From Flavobacteriales bacterium (GTDB lineage: Bacteria; Bacteroidota; Bacteroidia; Flavobacteriales_E; Vicingaceae), in assembly GCA_020435335.1 (NCBI GenBank), contig JAGQZT010000076.1, positions 1 to 59,674 of the forward strand: 59,674 nt of DNA, read 5' to 3'. Below, piece by piece: positions 35,850 through 44,790 of the stretch (the first letter of the stretch is position 1; every line of letters starts with the position of its first letter). The translations under genes and the position numbers were made by a program. A model generated the notes under the pieces. It was not told the origin of the DNA. It saw nothing but the letters and a program-made list of their open reading frames with translations, and did not search any database.

Positions 35850-37657
35850 TGCCTGATGCCGTAATTGGGTGAATAATTCGGGAATTTATTAATATTTACC
35901 TCAAAGGGGTGATTGCAATAGTCCGTTACGACCAGCTCATCTTCCCGGATACTGAACCTGCGTTCATGAATTACCCCATAATACATTGCTTGTAAAATGA
36001 TCTCGTTCGGAGATGACGACAACAACTTGCAGACACTCTCCCGCTCCAGGTAGAAAGGATCGATCATTTTATTCTGTTCCACACCCTCCACAACAATGCC
36101 ATGGTGGGCTTTCACCGAGCGAAACTCATTCCTGGCCTGAAGGTCGGATGTGTACACAAAAGTTCCGGGGTCCTTCACCAGATCCGCACCGTTTACCTGC
36201 AAATCGAACGACAACTTATCATTGTGCACATGTCCCCAGCTGTGGTGCATTTTTTCATTAGCAATAGCACTTATTGCCAGATAAAATACATCGGAACGAT
36301 ATATATATAACCCAAACTCCGGAAAAGCCTGATATTCCAGATCGGCCAGGTTGATCGTTGATCCGAATTTCACGATGGACTCCCGGGTAAACGGTCTGCC
36401 CGACAGGGTGAGGTTCCTCGATGTAAAAACAGGCGATACGGAAGCCGGCTCCGGCAATACGCTGTTCATTGCTAATTGTTTGACAACCGATTGATGAACA
36501 CCCGCCGCACCCTCAATGAACGGACAAATCCCTGAAAAAGCGTTCAACAGCGACCGGTAGTTGAGCAGGTTATCCTCCTCATTGGCCAATTTAAACAGAC
36601 GGCCACTATCGTTGTCACCGAATTGCGGAATTTCTCCGTTGGGTTTCAGCATAGCATGAATCATAGAGGCCATCCCGTTCACCCGGGCGGCAAAAACCTC
36701 ATCCGGTCCGGCATCACGCATCAGGAGTGCCGCAGCATACAAAACGGCTTCGGCGCTGAGGCAATGGTAAGCTGTTGAGCCTTCAAAATTACCTCCATCC
36801 TTAAAAAACTGCTTCAACACTTCCTGTTCGAATTCTTCCCGGGCAAACCGTTTTAAAGCACCATCCTGCAGGTAAAATCCTACAAACAACAATCCGATCA
36901 GGTTAAAGAGGTAATGATTTCCTGCGGCACCTTCCTTATGTTCCAGGTGCTCAAGAATAAACTGCCCGTGCTGATACACCGAATCGGCAAAAATTTGCTG
37001 AAACTGATCATCAAACTCTCCACGAAAAAGGTCGTAAGCAAGCAGCAGATTACACACCCGAATGCCGACATCCATGGCACAGGACCACTGCACACCCATC
37101 CCTACCGGATTGGCAGCGATAAAATCGAGGCAAACATTTCTGAATTCACTTTTGAGCGCCTCCTTGTTCTCTCCCTGTGCTGCCGCCACGGCGAGCTGAG
37201 GCAAATGCTGCAATCGACCCAGCTCCCACAGGTCTTTTATATCAACACCTTTGGGTGTTTGCTGCTCGTAATAGGGCTGGGTAACATCGTATTCGTGATT
37301 TGATTTAACATCCTTCTGCCAATGGATGGGCCGGTAATCCTGATCCACCAAGCTAAAGAGCAGATCCGTCATTTCCTGATGGCTCGGATGAACTCGCTGC
37401 GTAGCGCCGAAATTTCTGGAGATCCACCCGCTTCCAAGCAAATCAAATTCATGCTGCAAATAATGCCGGATCCGATCCTTACTGACCTCCGTCTTCGGAA
37501 GCGAATCACGAACCAGAGCTGTAATATTTATGGTATCGCCAACCGACCGCAACTCAAAGCCTGAATAATTGATCTTTTTTTTACGGACTGCCCGTTTAGC
37601 TATTCTCTGTACAAGAACGGCAAATGGAATCTGTCTGACAATTTTTAGTTTACTCAA
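35846..37657 (-). CDS. Heparinase II/III-like (alginate lyase fold) protein, no signal peptide
   Basis: A 603-residue protein with an N-terminal (alpha/alpha) toroid (residues about 100-380) and a C-terminal beta-sandwich. Recognisable sites are Asn247-His248 in GAAGNHYLFN, Tyr297-His298 in STAYHCLSAE, FGDNDSGR near 350 and His476 in WGHVHNDKLSFDL. Family lyases cleave uronic-acid-containing polysaccharides by beta-elimination; here the lack of a signal peptide and the biosynthetic context suggest a cytoplasmic role on precursors, such as epimerisation or trimming (inference). A TAnnTTTG element lies 17 nt upstream. Confidence 0.88.
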   Translation of the reverse strand: MSKLKIVRQIPFAVLVQRIAKRAVRKKKINYSGFELRSVGDTINITALVRDSLPKTEVSKDRIRHYLQHEFDLLGSGWISRNFGATQRVHPSHQEMTDLLFSLVDQDYRPIHWQKDVKSNHEYDVTQPYYEQQTPKGVDIKDLWELGRLQHLPQLAVAAAQGENKEALKSEFRNVCLDFIAANPVGMGVQWSCAMDVGIRVCNLLLAYDLFRGEFDDQFQQIFADSVYQHGQFILEHLEHKEGAAGNHYLFNLIGLLFVGFYLQDGALKRFAREEFEQEVLKQFFKDGGNFEGSTAYHCLSAEAVLYAAALLMRDAGPDEVFAARVNGMASMIHAMLKPNGEIPQFGDNDSGRLFKLANEEDNLLNYRSLLNAFSGICPFIEGAAGVHQSVVKQLAMNSVLPEPASVSPVFTSRNLTLSGRPFTRESIVKFGSTINLADLEYQAFPEFGLYIYRSDVFYLAISAIANEKMHHSWGHVHNDKLSFDLQVNGADLVKDPGTFVYTSDLQARNEFRSVKAHHGIVVEGVEQNKMIDPFYLERESVCKLLSSSPNEIILQAMYYGVIHERRFSIREDELVVTDYCNHPFEVNINKFPNYSPNYGIRQ

Positions 37658-37674
37658 GCGATTAATCGTTTAAA

Positions 37675-37682
37675 CAAATATA
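37675..37682 (-). promoter_or_regulatory. Bacteroidota -7 element upstream of the heparinase-like gene
   Basis: Minus-strand TATATTTG is a full TAnnTTTG match ending 17 nt before the ATG at 37657. It shares a 130-nt divergent region with the YfhO-like gene, whose own element is at 37758-37765. Confidence 0.48.
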
Positions 37683-37757
37683 GCGAAAGAATAAGTTTTA
37701 ATTAGATTCTCCTCAACAACCCGGACAATAAATTACATTAAACTTGATTTTAAATGT

Positions 37758-37765
37758 TATTTTTG
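37758..37765 (+). promoter_or_regulatory. Bacteroidota -7 element upstream of the YfhO-like gene
   Basis: TATTTTTG fully matches TAnnTTTG and ends 22 nt before the ATG at 37788. A TTG lies 11 nt further upstream, which is too close to be a standard -33 element. Confidence 0.45.
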
Positions 37766-37787
37766 AACATTACTAAAATTTGAATCA

Positions 37788-40238
37788 ATGGATTTTATTA
37801 AGAAACATGGTTTAGCTGTCGTTTTAATTCTAATCGCCTTATTTGTTTACTTTTCTCCGGCCTTAAAGGGGAAGGTTATCGTTCAAAGTGATATCGTCCA
37901 GTCTCTGGCAACCTCCAAAGAAACCCGTGATTACAGAGCTGAGACCGGGATAGAACCACTGTGGACCAATTCACAATTCAGTGGTATGCCTACCTACCAA
38001 ATGAACACCGAATACCCGAACAACCTCATGAATTATTTTGAAATGATCAAACGGGTATTCCCAACCAATCTCGGGCTTATTTTTGTGATCGCTCTGGGTT
38101 GTTACATCATGCTGAGTTCCATGAAAGTGGATTACCGCCTGGCCTTGTTGGGTTGTATCGTCGTTGCCTTTTCCACTTTCTTCATACTTTCTCTGGAAGC
38201 CGGACACAACAGTAAACTGAGAGCAATAGGCTACATGGCCCCGGTTGTGGCCAGCATCATTACAGCATTCAATGGGAAACGGTTATTGGGATTTGCCTTG
38301 GCCTCCCTGACCTTAGCTCTGTCATTCAACTCCAACCACCCTCAGATCACCTATTACACCCTGATTCTCGTTTTTATCATCGGCTGTGTGTATCTGGTCT
38401 ATGCATTTAAATCCAAAACCGTAAAAGATGTATTGCTAACCGGAGGAGTACTCCTCCTTGCAGTTATGATTGCTTTAGGTCCTAACATCTCCAAATTCTG
38501 GACTACTTACGACGGTGGTAAAGAAACCATCCGGGGCGGAAAATCCGAATTAACCAGTGACAATAAACAAGGAAGTGGACTGGATTGGGAATATGCCATG
38601 TCGTGGAGTTTAGGCAAAATGGAAACACTCACTTTTCTTGTTCCTGATCTGTACGGCCGATCTTCCTCCGCGAGCCTGTCAACAGATTCGGAAACTTACC
38701 AGCAACTCACAAAAATGGGCGTTCCGAAATCCCAGGCCAAAGACTACATCAAATCCCTCCCGCTCTACTGGGGAGAACAACCCTTCACAACCGGTCCTTA
38801 CTACATCGGAGCCATCTTGTGTTTCTTATTTTTATTAGGGTCTATCATCGTGAAAGGCCCGTTAAAATGGTGGCTGATTGCAGCAACGGTTATTTCCGTG
38901 ATGATGGCCTGGGGTAAACATTTCTTCATCAATGAGCTGATTTTCGACTATTTACCGATGTACAACAAGTTCCGGAACCCGGCCATGATCCTTTCCATTA
39001 CTTGTTTAACTGTACCGACTCTGGGTATCCTCGGCCTGAACGAATTCCTTAAAGACCCTAACAAATCCCGCTTTAAAAAGCCCTTACTCTACGCCGGAGC
39101 CATTACAGGAGGACTTACTTTACTGATTGCCCTGTTTGCTAGCGGTTTTGATGTAACGGGAGCTAATGATGGCACACTGGAACAGCAGGGCTGGCCGGTT
39201 GATTCCCTTATGGCGGATCGCGTTTCTTTAATAACCAATTCGGCATACAAATCCCTGCTTTTGATTGCTGCTGCCTTTGCCCTGATGTTCTACTTCCTGA
39301 AGGATAAAATTTCCAAGAACATCGTCATCGGAGCACTGATCGTATTGGTGATCGGCGACCTCTGGTATGAAGATAAAAAATACCTGAACAATGACAGTTT
39401 CCAAAACGAGAAACAACAAACGGCTGCTTACGCCCTGTCTGATGCGGACAAACAGATTCTGAAGGATCCTGATCCGTACTACCGCGTATTTAATGTTTAT
39501 GGCAATCCTTTTACCGATGCCATTACTTCTTACCACCACAAATCCATCGGTGGATACAGTGCCGTTAAACTAAACCGTTATCAGGATTTAATTGAACGTC
39601 AACTGAGTAAAAACAACACCCAGGTTTTAAACATGCTGAACACCAAATATTTCATCATGAAACATCCGCAAACCGGAGGAAAGATAGCGGAACAAAATCC
39701 CAATGCCTTGGGTAATGCCTGGTTTGTGAACTCCATTAAATGGGTTAAAAATGCCGATGAGGAAATGGAAGGCTTGAGCTCGTTTAATGCGAAGAACGAG
39801 GTGTTGATCGACACCCGTTTTCAATCTTATTTCAATGGCAAAGAAGCTACACTAAACGCCAATCCGGCTTCGTCGATTCAACTCACGGAATACAAACCCA
39901 ATGAACTGAAATACAAAGCAAATGTGAAATCCGCGAACGAATTTGCCGTATTCTCTGAAATCTATTACGAAGGTACCGACCACGACTGGAAAGTATATGT
40001 TGATGGCCAGGAAGCTTCACACATTCGGGTAAACTATTTACTGAGAGGGATGCAGTTACCGCAAGGCGAACACACCGTAGAGTTTAAATTCCACCCGAAA
40101 TCCTACTTCATGGGAGAGAAAATATCGCTGGCTTTTTCTTTGCTGATCTTCCTGATCGTGATCGGAGCCATCTACTGGTCCTATAAAAAGAAAGACTTTA
40201 GCCTGTCTTCATCCAAATCTTCACCATCCGAAGCGTAA
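37788..40238 (+). CDS. YfhO-family multi-pass membrane protein (GT-C-like)
   Basis: An 816-residue protein with about thirteen hydrophobic helices over residues 1-530 and around 785-805 and a large extracytoplasmic C-terminal region between (about 540-780). The early loop VIVQSDIVQSLATSKETRDYR resembles the family's acidic loop seen in GT-C type glycosyltransferases, and the soluble part resembles the YfhO carbohydrate-binding region. Bacillus YfhO relatives glycosylate teichoic acids; here it may transfer a sugar from a lipid carrier at the periplasmic face (inference). The asparagine synthase starts 15 nt downstream. Confidence 0.78.
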   Translation: MDFIKKHGLAVVLILIALFVYFSPALKGKVIVQSDIVQSLATSKETRDYRAETGIEPLWTNSQFSGMPTYQMNTEYPNNLMNYFEMIKRVFPTNLGLIFVIALGCYIMLSSMKVDYRLALLGCIVVAFSTFFILSLEAGHNSKLRAIGYMAPVVASIITAFNGKRLLGFALASLTLALSFNSNHPQITYYTLILVFIIGCVYLVYAFKSKTVKDVLLTGGVLLLAVMIALGPNISKFWTTYDGGKETIRGGKSELTSDNKQGSGLDWEYAMSWSLGKMETLTFLVPDLYGRSSSASLSTDSETYQQLTKMGVPKSQAKDYIKSLPLYWGEQPFTTGPYYIGAILCFLFLLGSIIVKGPLKWWLIAATVISVMMAWGKHFFINELIFDYLPMYNKFRNPAMILSITCLTVPTLGILGLNEFLKDPNKSRFKKPLLYAGAITGGLTLLIALFASGFDVTGANDGTLEQQGWPVDSLMADRVSLITNSAYKSLLLIAAAFALMFYFLKDKISKNIVIGALIVLVIGDLWYEDKKYLNNDSFQNEKQQTAAYALSDADKQILKDPDPYYRVFNVYGNPFTDAITSYHHKSIGGYSAVKLNRYQDLIERQLSKNNTQVLNMLNTKYFIMKHPQTGGKIAEQNPNALGNAWFVNSIKWVKNADEEMEGLSSFNAKNEVLIDTRFQSYFNGKEATLNANPASSIQLTEYKPNELKYKANVKSANEFAVFSEIYYEGTDHDWKVYVDGQEASHIRVNYLLRGMQLPQGEHTVEFKFHPKSYFMGEKISLAFSLLIFLIVIGAIYWSYKKKDFSLSSSKSSPSEA

Positions 40239-40253
40239 AATTAAAGTAGCATT

Positions 40254-42146
40254 ATGTGTGGCATTGTAGGTATTTTCAATTTGGATGGTAAGCCGGTAGA
40301 ATCCGGAGTTATCGAAAAAATGGCAGCCGCCATGGCTCACAGGGGGCCGGACGGTGAGGACTTCTATACGGATAATAACCTCGCGCTGGGACACCGGAGA
40401 TTATCCATCATTGACCCCAATCCCCGTTCTTCACAACCCATGACTTCCGGTAATGGCAGGTGGACCATTGTTTTTAACGGGTGTATTTACAATTACCGGT
40501 CGTTGCGTCAGGATCTCATTTCCAAAGGGCACACCTTCCGGACAGAAAGTGATACGGAAGTGATCGTGGAAGGCCTGGATTGCTATGGAATCGGATTCTT
40601 CAAACAACTGGATGGCATGTTTGCCGTTGGAGCGTGGGATAAAGAGACCGGAACATTACACATCAGCCGGGACCGTTTCGGCGTTAAACCGTTATATTAC
40701 TGGCTGCATAACAACACCCTTTGTTTTGCTTCCGAAATCAAGGCGTTTATGAAACATCCTGATTTCAAAGTGGAATTAAACTATGCTGCCCTGAACGAAT
40801 ATTTTACGTTCCAGAACCTGTTCCAATACCACACCTTGTTCAAAGGCGTGTACACCTTACCTGCTGCCAACACCATCTCCATCCACGAACCTACTAAAAA
40901 GCTTGAACACAACCCCTGGTGGGATTACGACTTTACCAATCCGGACCATTCCATCAGTTTTGAAGAGGCTAAAGACGAAACTAAACGTCTGATGGAAAAG
41001 GCCGTTTCCAAACAAATGGTTGCCGATGTACCGGTAGGCTCCTACCTTTCCGGAGGTATGGATTCCGGCTCCATTACCGCCATAGCCAGTCAGCACGTTC
41101 AGCGCCTCCCGACCTTTACAGCCGGATTTGACCTTTCCGGAGTCATCGGCAATGAAAGCAACTACGATGAACGACGGGATGCCGAGATCACCGCGAACTA
41201 CTACAAAACGGAACACTACGAACAGATCATCAATTCGAGTGACCTGCACTGGTCTCTCCCCAGGGTAGTATGGCACCTGGAAGATCTTCGGGTAGGTATG
41301 AGCTACCCCAATTACTACATCAGCAGGCTGGCCTCCAAATTTGTAAAAGTCTGTTTACAAGGCACCGGTGGTGATGAACTTTTTGCGGGTTATCCATGGA
41401 GGTATTACAGGGTGTTCAATTCACTCGACAAGCCTGCTTTTTTTGACCAGTATTATGCTTTTTGGCAACGGCTGGTTAACGACACCGAAAAAAATGAGTT
41501 ATTCACTCCGGAAGTATTTGCTAAAATCAATGCCGATGAGCCCCGGCACGTATTCGAAAAAGTATTTACATTTAATGAGAACCTGAAATACGACACCCCC
41601 GAACACCACATCGAGAACAGCCTTTATTTTGAAATAAAAACTTTCCTGCCCGGATTATTACTGGTCGGAGATAAATTGTCGATGGCCAACGGACTCGAGG
41701 AACGTTTTCCTTTTTTAGATAATGACCTGGTTGATTTTGCCCAGAAGATTCCGATTAAATACAAACTGGGCAATTTGGAACACATGAAGAACATCAATGA
41801 GAACACGTTCCATAAACGGAACATGTATTATCAGGAGTTCGATGACGGGAAGAATGTGCTTCGAAAAGCCATGAGTGAATTTCTGCCTGAAAAGATCATT
41901 AACCGTAAAAAACAAGGATTCTCTGCTCCGGACGAAAACTGGTACCGCGACAACAACGTAGCGTACATTAAGGATCTGTTGCTGAGCAAGCAAACGGTGA
42001 GCACCGATTACATCAACCGGAATTACATGGAAAAAATCATCAATGAACATGTTAACGGCTCTCATAACCACCGGTTATTGATCTGGTCGTTCATGAGTTT
42101 CGAGTGGTGGTGCCGGTTGTTCCTGAAGAACCAAGGCCTGGTTTAA
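40254..42146 (+). CDS. asnB: Glutamine-hydrolysing asparagine synthase-like amidotransferase
   Basis: A 630-residue two-domain enzyme. Cys2 of MCGIVGIF is the Ntn glutaminase nucleophile, followed by AHRGPDGEDFY and a glutaminase domain to about 200; the synthetase half has the PP-loop SYLSGGMDSGSI near residue 265 and QGTGGDELFAGYPW. In polysaccharide loci such enzymes often amidate a uronic acid carboxyl rather than make free asparagine; both are possible. It forms a plus-strand pair with the YfhO-like gene and converges with 4-nt overlap on the hisF-like gene at a TTAA. Confidence 0.93.
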   Translation: MCGIVGIFNLDGKPVESGVIEKMAAAMAHRGPDGEDFYTDNNLALGHRRLSIIDPNPRSSQPMTSGNGRWTIVFNGCIYNYRSLRQDLISKGHTFRTESDTEVIVEGLDCYGIGFFKQLDGMFAVGAWDKETGTLHISRDRFGVKPLYYWLHNNTLCFASEIKAFMKHPDFKVELNYAALNEYFTFQNLFQYHTLFKGVYTLPAANTISIHEPTKKLEHNPWWDYDFTNPDHSISFEEAKDETKRLMEKAVSKQMVADVPVGSYLSGGMDSGSITAIASQHVQRLPTFTAGFDLSGVIGNESNYDERRDAEITANYYKTEHYEQIINSSDLHWSLPRVVWHLEDLRVGMSYPNYYISRLASKFVKVCLQGTGGDELFAGYPWRYYRVFNSLDKPAFFDQYYAFWQRLVNDTEKNELFTPEVFAKINADEPRHVFEKVFTFNENLKYDTPEHHIENSLYFEIKTFLPGLLLVGDKLSMANGLEERFPFLDNDLVDFAQKIPIKYKLGNLEHMKNINENTFHKRNMYYQEFDDGKNVLRKAMSEFLPEKIINRKKQGFSAPDENWYRDNNVAYIKDLLLSKQTVSTDYINRNYMEKIINEHVNGSHNHRLLIWSFMSFEWWCRLFLKNQGLV

Positions 42147-42913
42147 GTCAGTTTTTCCTCGATCTGTTCCTTCGACGGAAAATTGATCAGTACGCCAAAC
42201 CCTTTCTTTTGGTACACAAACATGCTACCTGCTGCAAATGCCGATGCATGACCTTCCTTAAAAGCCTGTTCCATATCCAGGATTGATCCCGCTCCGCCGT
42301 GAGCAATAACGGGTATATTAACCGCATCGGCGATCCTGCGAATGAGATCAACATCATAACCCTCCCAGGTTCCTTCCTGATCTACGGATGTGATCAGTAT
42401 TTCGCCGGCCCCTCTTTGCTCCACTTCTTTAGCCCAGGCCACGGGATCCCGCTTTGTTTTGCGTTTGGCATTATCAGTAACCACCTCCTGCTTGCCGAAG
42501 AGGTTCTTTTTCACATCGATGCTCACAATCAGGCTCTGGCTGCCATAACTTGCAGCGATCTCCGAGATCAATTCGGGATGATCAATGGCCGAAGCGTTAA
42601 TCACCACCTTTTCTATGCCGCTTTCAAGTATCGTTTTGACCTGGTCGATATGCTTGATGCCTCCGCCATAGGCCACCGGCATAAAACATTCGGTTGCAAC
42701 CTCCCTGATGAATTGAAGATCGATCGGCTTCTGCTGAACAGAGGCATCAATATCCAGAACCACCAGTTCGTCCACTTCCTTCTCATTGAATATCCTAACG
42801 GTATTGATGGCATCACCAATGTAATTGGCTTTTTTGAACCTGACCGTTTTAACCAATGCTCCGTCAGAGACCAGTAAACAAGGCATCACACGTTTCGGAA
42901 GCTTTCTGGTCAT
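42143..42913 (-). CDS. hisF: HisF-like ammonia-channel subunit for sugar amidination
   Basis: A 256-residue (beta/alpha)8 barrel of the HisF2/AglZ type. The usual catalytic Asp of histidine HisF in PCLDV is Leu here (PCLLVSDG), while the second Asp in VSIDVKK remains. That pattern fits the sugar-amidination subclass, in which the barrel passes ammonia from HisH to a WbpG-like enzyme. It starts where the amidotransferase stop ends (one-base overlap), in the order hisH, amidotransferase, hisF. No other his genes are near, which argues against a role in histidine synthesis. Confidence 0.87.
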   Translation of the reverse strand: MTRKLPKRVMPCLLVSDGALVKTVRFKKANYIGDAINTVRIFNEKEVDELVVLDIDASVQQKPIDLQFIREVATECFMPVAYGGGIKHIDQVKTILESGIEKVVINASAIDHPELISEIAASYGSQSLIVSIDVKKNLFGKQEVVTDNAKRKTKRDPVAWAKEVEQRGAGEILITSVDQEGTWEGYDVDLIRRIADAVNIPVIAHGGAGSILDMEQAFKEGHASAFAAGSMFVYQKKGFGVLINFPSKEQIEEKLT

Positions 42914-44109
42914 TAAAATTCTTTTTTAGAGGTGTATTTAATGTAAAAACTCATCGGCACCAGGTTCGCTTTGGCCAGGATGTAGAACAGGAAACGGAAG
43001 CGCTCGAATCGCTGCTTGTAGGTTTTGTAATCCCGGAACGTTTTATTCGGTTGATTCATTACCTCATCAAATTGTTCGCGAGTCCAACCCATTCTCTTCA
43101 GGAAATACTCATAAAGATCATCTTCCAGGTAAGGTGCGGTCGTATAGCTTTGAATGGCATCCTCCCTTTTCATGAAACCACTTCTAACGGAAGCTGACAG
43201 GCTGTTGTTCCGCTGATCGATGTCGAACCTTAAAGGCATGTAATAGCTTTGCCAGAATGCCGTCATCCTGTTCTCCAGGTGGTGTCCGCCATAATATTTC
43301 CAGCCGTATTTTTCCTCAAGCATGGCCCGGGCATCTTCCTTATTGTACTTGATGTACCAGAATGGCCTGATCTTCTTGATCCGCTTGAATGCCACCCACT
43401 TCAAAAAGGAATAAAAATCCATGAGCGGATAGGTTTTAATTTTGTGAGAGCCGAATTTCTTCTGAACGGTTTTGATGTAACCGCCATCAATGTAATTATA
43501 ACCTAAAGGTGATACTCCTTCCGTTTTGTAAGAATGTCCTTCCAGGATATATTTAACACCATACTTATTGGCCACCCGGTACAAAACCTCTGCCAGGGCC
43601 AGATCAGTAGGGCTATCCAGGTCGGGAACACCCGCCTTAATGAACGATTTGAAGATGTCATCCATTTCCTTGTTGTTCACCACATAGGTGTACAGGTCAA
43701 CCCCGATTTTTTCCAACACTTTGGTGATGTTCTGGGTCGCTATTTCGGTATTCCAGGTGTTGTCGTAGTGAACAGCCAGCGGCCGGAGTCCCAGTTCCAC
43801 TGCCTTAATTACCATATAGGATGAATCGGTTCCCCCGCTTACCCCGATCACACAATCGTACTTTTTACCCTTCCCTTTGATTTTGATCTCCTCAACGATT
43901 CTCAAAAACTCCTGCTCGCCTTCATCGGTTCCGGCCTTGAAAATGGCGTCGATGTCATCGATCATTTTGCAGTAATTACAAACACCGTTCTCATCAAATT
44001 CAATGCTGGGAACATATTCATCATAAACACAGCGACTACAGAATGTGGCGTTCGCTTCCAGTAACCTGACCCCTCGTGGTATGTAATTGTTTTTATCTAG
44101 TTTTTGCAT
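42913..44109 (-). CDS. N-acetyl sugar amidotransferase (WbpG/PseA-like), complete cysteine set
   Basis: A 398-residue PP-loop enzyme. Four cysteines C24, C27, C44 and C47 (CSRC...CNYC) form a likely zinc site and SGGTDSS (91-97) is the ATP loop. It converts an N-acetyl to an acetamidino group on a nucleotide sugar using ammonia made by HisH and passed via HisF. The ATG at 44109 leaves a 4-nt gap to hisH; an in-frame ATG at 44130 would overlap hisH by 17 nt and cannot be excluded. It is a paralogue of the gene at 10267-11409 but with its partners. Confidence 0.93.
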   Translation of the reverse strand: MQKLDKNNYIPRGVRLLEANATFCSRCVYDEYVPSIEFDENGVCNYCKMIDDIDAIFKAGTDEGEQEFLRIVEEIKIKGKGKKYDCVIGVSGGTDSSYMVIKAVELGLRPLAVHYDNTWNTEIATQNITKVLEKIGVDLYTYVVNNKEMDDIFKSFIKAGVPDLDSPTDLALAEVLYRVANKYGVKYILEGHSYKTEGVSPLGYNYIDGGYIKTVQKKFGSHKIKTYPLMDFYSFLKWVAFKRIKKIRPFWYIKYNKEDARAMLEEKYGWKYYGGHHLENRMTAFWQSYYMPLRFDIDQRNNSLSASVRSGFMKREDAIQSYTTAPYLEDDLYEYFLKRMGWTREQFDEVMNQPNKTFRDYKTYKQRFERFRFLFYILAKANLVPMSFYIKYTSKKEF

Positions 44110-44113
44110 TCGG

Positions 44114-44725
44114 CTATACGTTATATACAAAGTTCTTCAATAATGCCATCCCGTATTTATGGCTTTTCTCCGGATGGAATTGCACCCCGTAAATATTATC
44201 CCTGCTGATGCCGGAAGTAAAATCCAGCCCCCCATAGTTCGTTTTGAGCATCTCATCCTGCTTTTGGTTGCAGCTCACGTAGTAAGAATGGACAAAATAA
44301 TACCTGGAGTCTTCTGCTAATCCTGCTGTAACAGGAGTATTTTTAACCGGATCGGCATAATTCCACCCCATGTGAGGGATTTTGTATCCTCTATCCAGCT
44401 CAAACTTTCTGGTCTCCGCATCAAACCAGCCCAATCCGTCGAGCTGCCCCTCATCACTGCGTTTGGTCATGAGTTGCATACCCAAACAAATCCCCATGCA
44501 GGGCACTTTTTCATCCAGCACTTTCTGATTGAGCAGCGGGATCAATCCACTGTTATTAAGGCAGGTCATTCCCTTATCAAAGGCGCCTACTCCCGGTAAG
44601 ATCAACTTGGTTGCTTTCTCGATTACCTGCTTGTCGCCACTGAACACTCCCTGGACTCCAATTTTCTTAAGCATATTTTGTATGGAACCGATATTTCCGA
44701 TACCATAGTCAATAATCACAAGCAT
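44114..44725 (-). CDS. hisH: HisH-like glutaminase subunit for sugar amidination
   Basis: A 203-residue class I glutamine amidotransferase. The triad is C80 (GICLGMQ), H184 and E186 (FHPEKS). It generates ammonia from glutamine for the neighbouring HisF-like/WbpG-like pair. Length is normal for HisH. It opens the minus-strand module and is divergent from a glycosyltransferase across 65 nt. A possible TAATTTTG -7 element at 44780-44787 lies 55 nt upstream. Confidence 0.94.
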   Translation of the reverse strand: MLVIIDYGIGNIGSIQNMLKKIGVQGVFSGDKQVIEKATKLILPGVGAFDKGMTCLNNSGLIPLLNQKVLDEKVPCMGICLGMQLMTKRSDEGQLDGLGWFDAETRKFELDRGYKIPHMGWNYADPVKNTPVTAGLAEDSRYYFVHSYYVSCNQKQDEMLKTNYGGLDFTSGISRDNIYGVQFHPEKSHKYGMALLKNFVYNV

Positions 44726-44765
44726 AATTCACTTTTCTAGCCAATAAAAGTAAGAAGTATATTCT

Positions 44766-44773
44766 TATCTTCG
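44766..44773 (+). promoter_or_regulatory. Near-consensus -7 element upstream of the glycosyltransferase
   Basis: TATCTTCG differs from TAnnTTTG at one base and ends 17 nt before the ATG at 44791. The same octamer occurs at 57778-57785 upstream of another glycosyltransferase. Confidence 0.35.
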
Positions 44774-44790
44774 TGCAAACAAAATTACAA

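Noticed and set aside
42143..44725. Reading hisF and hisH as part of a histidine operon
   Set aside because: No other his genes are near, an amidotransferase lies between them, and HisF has Leu in place of the catalytic Asp.
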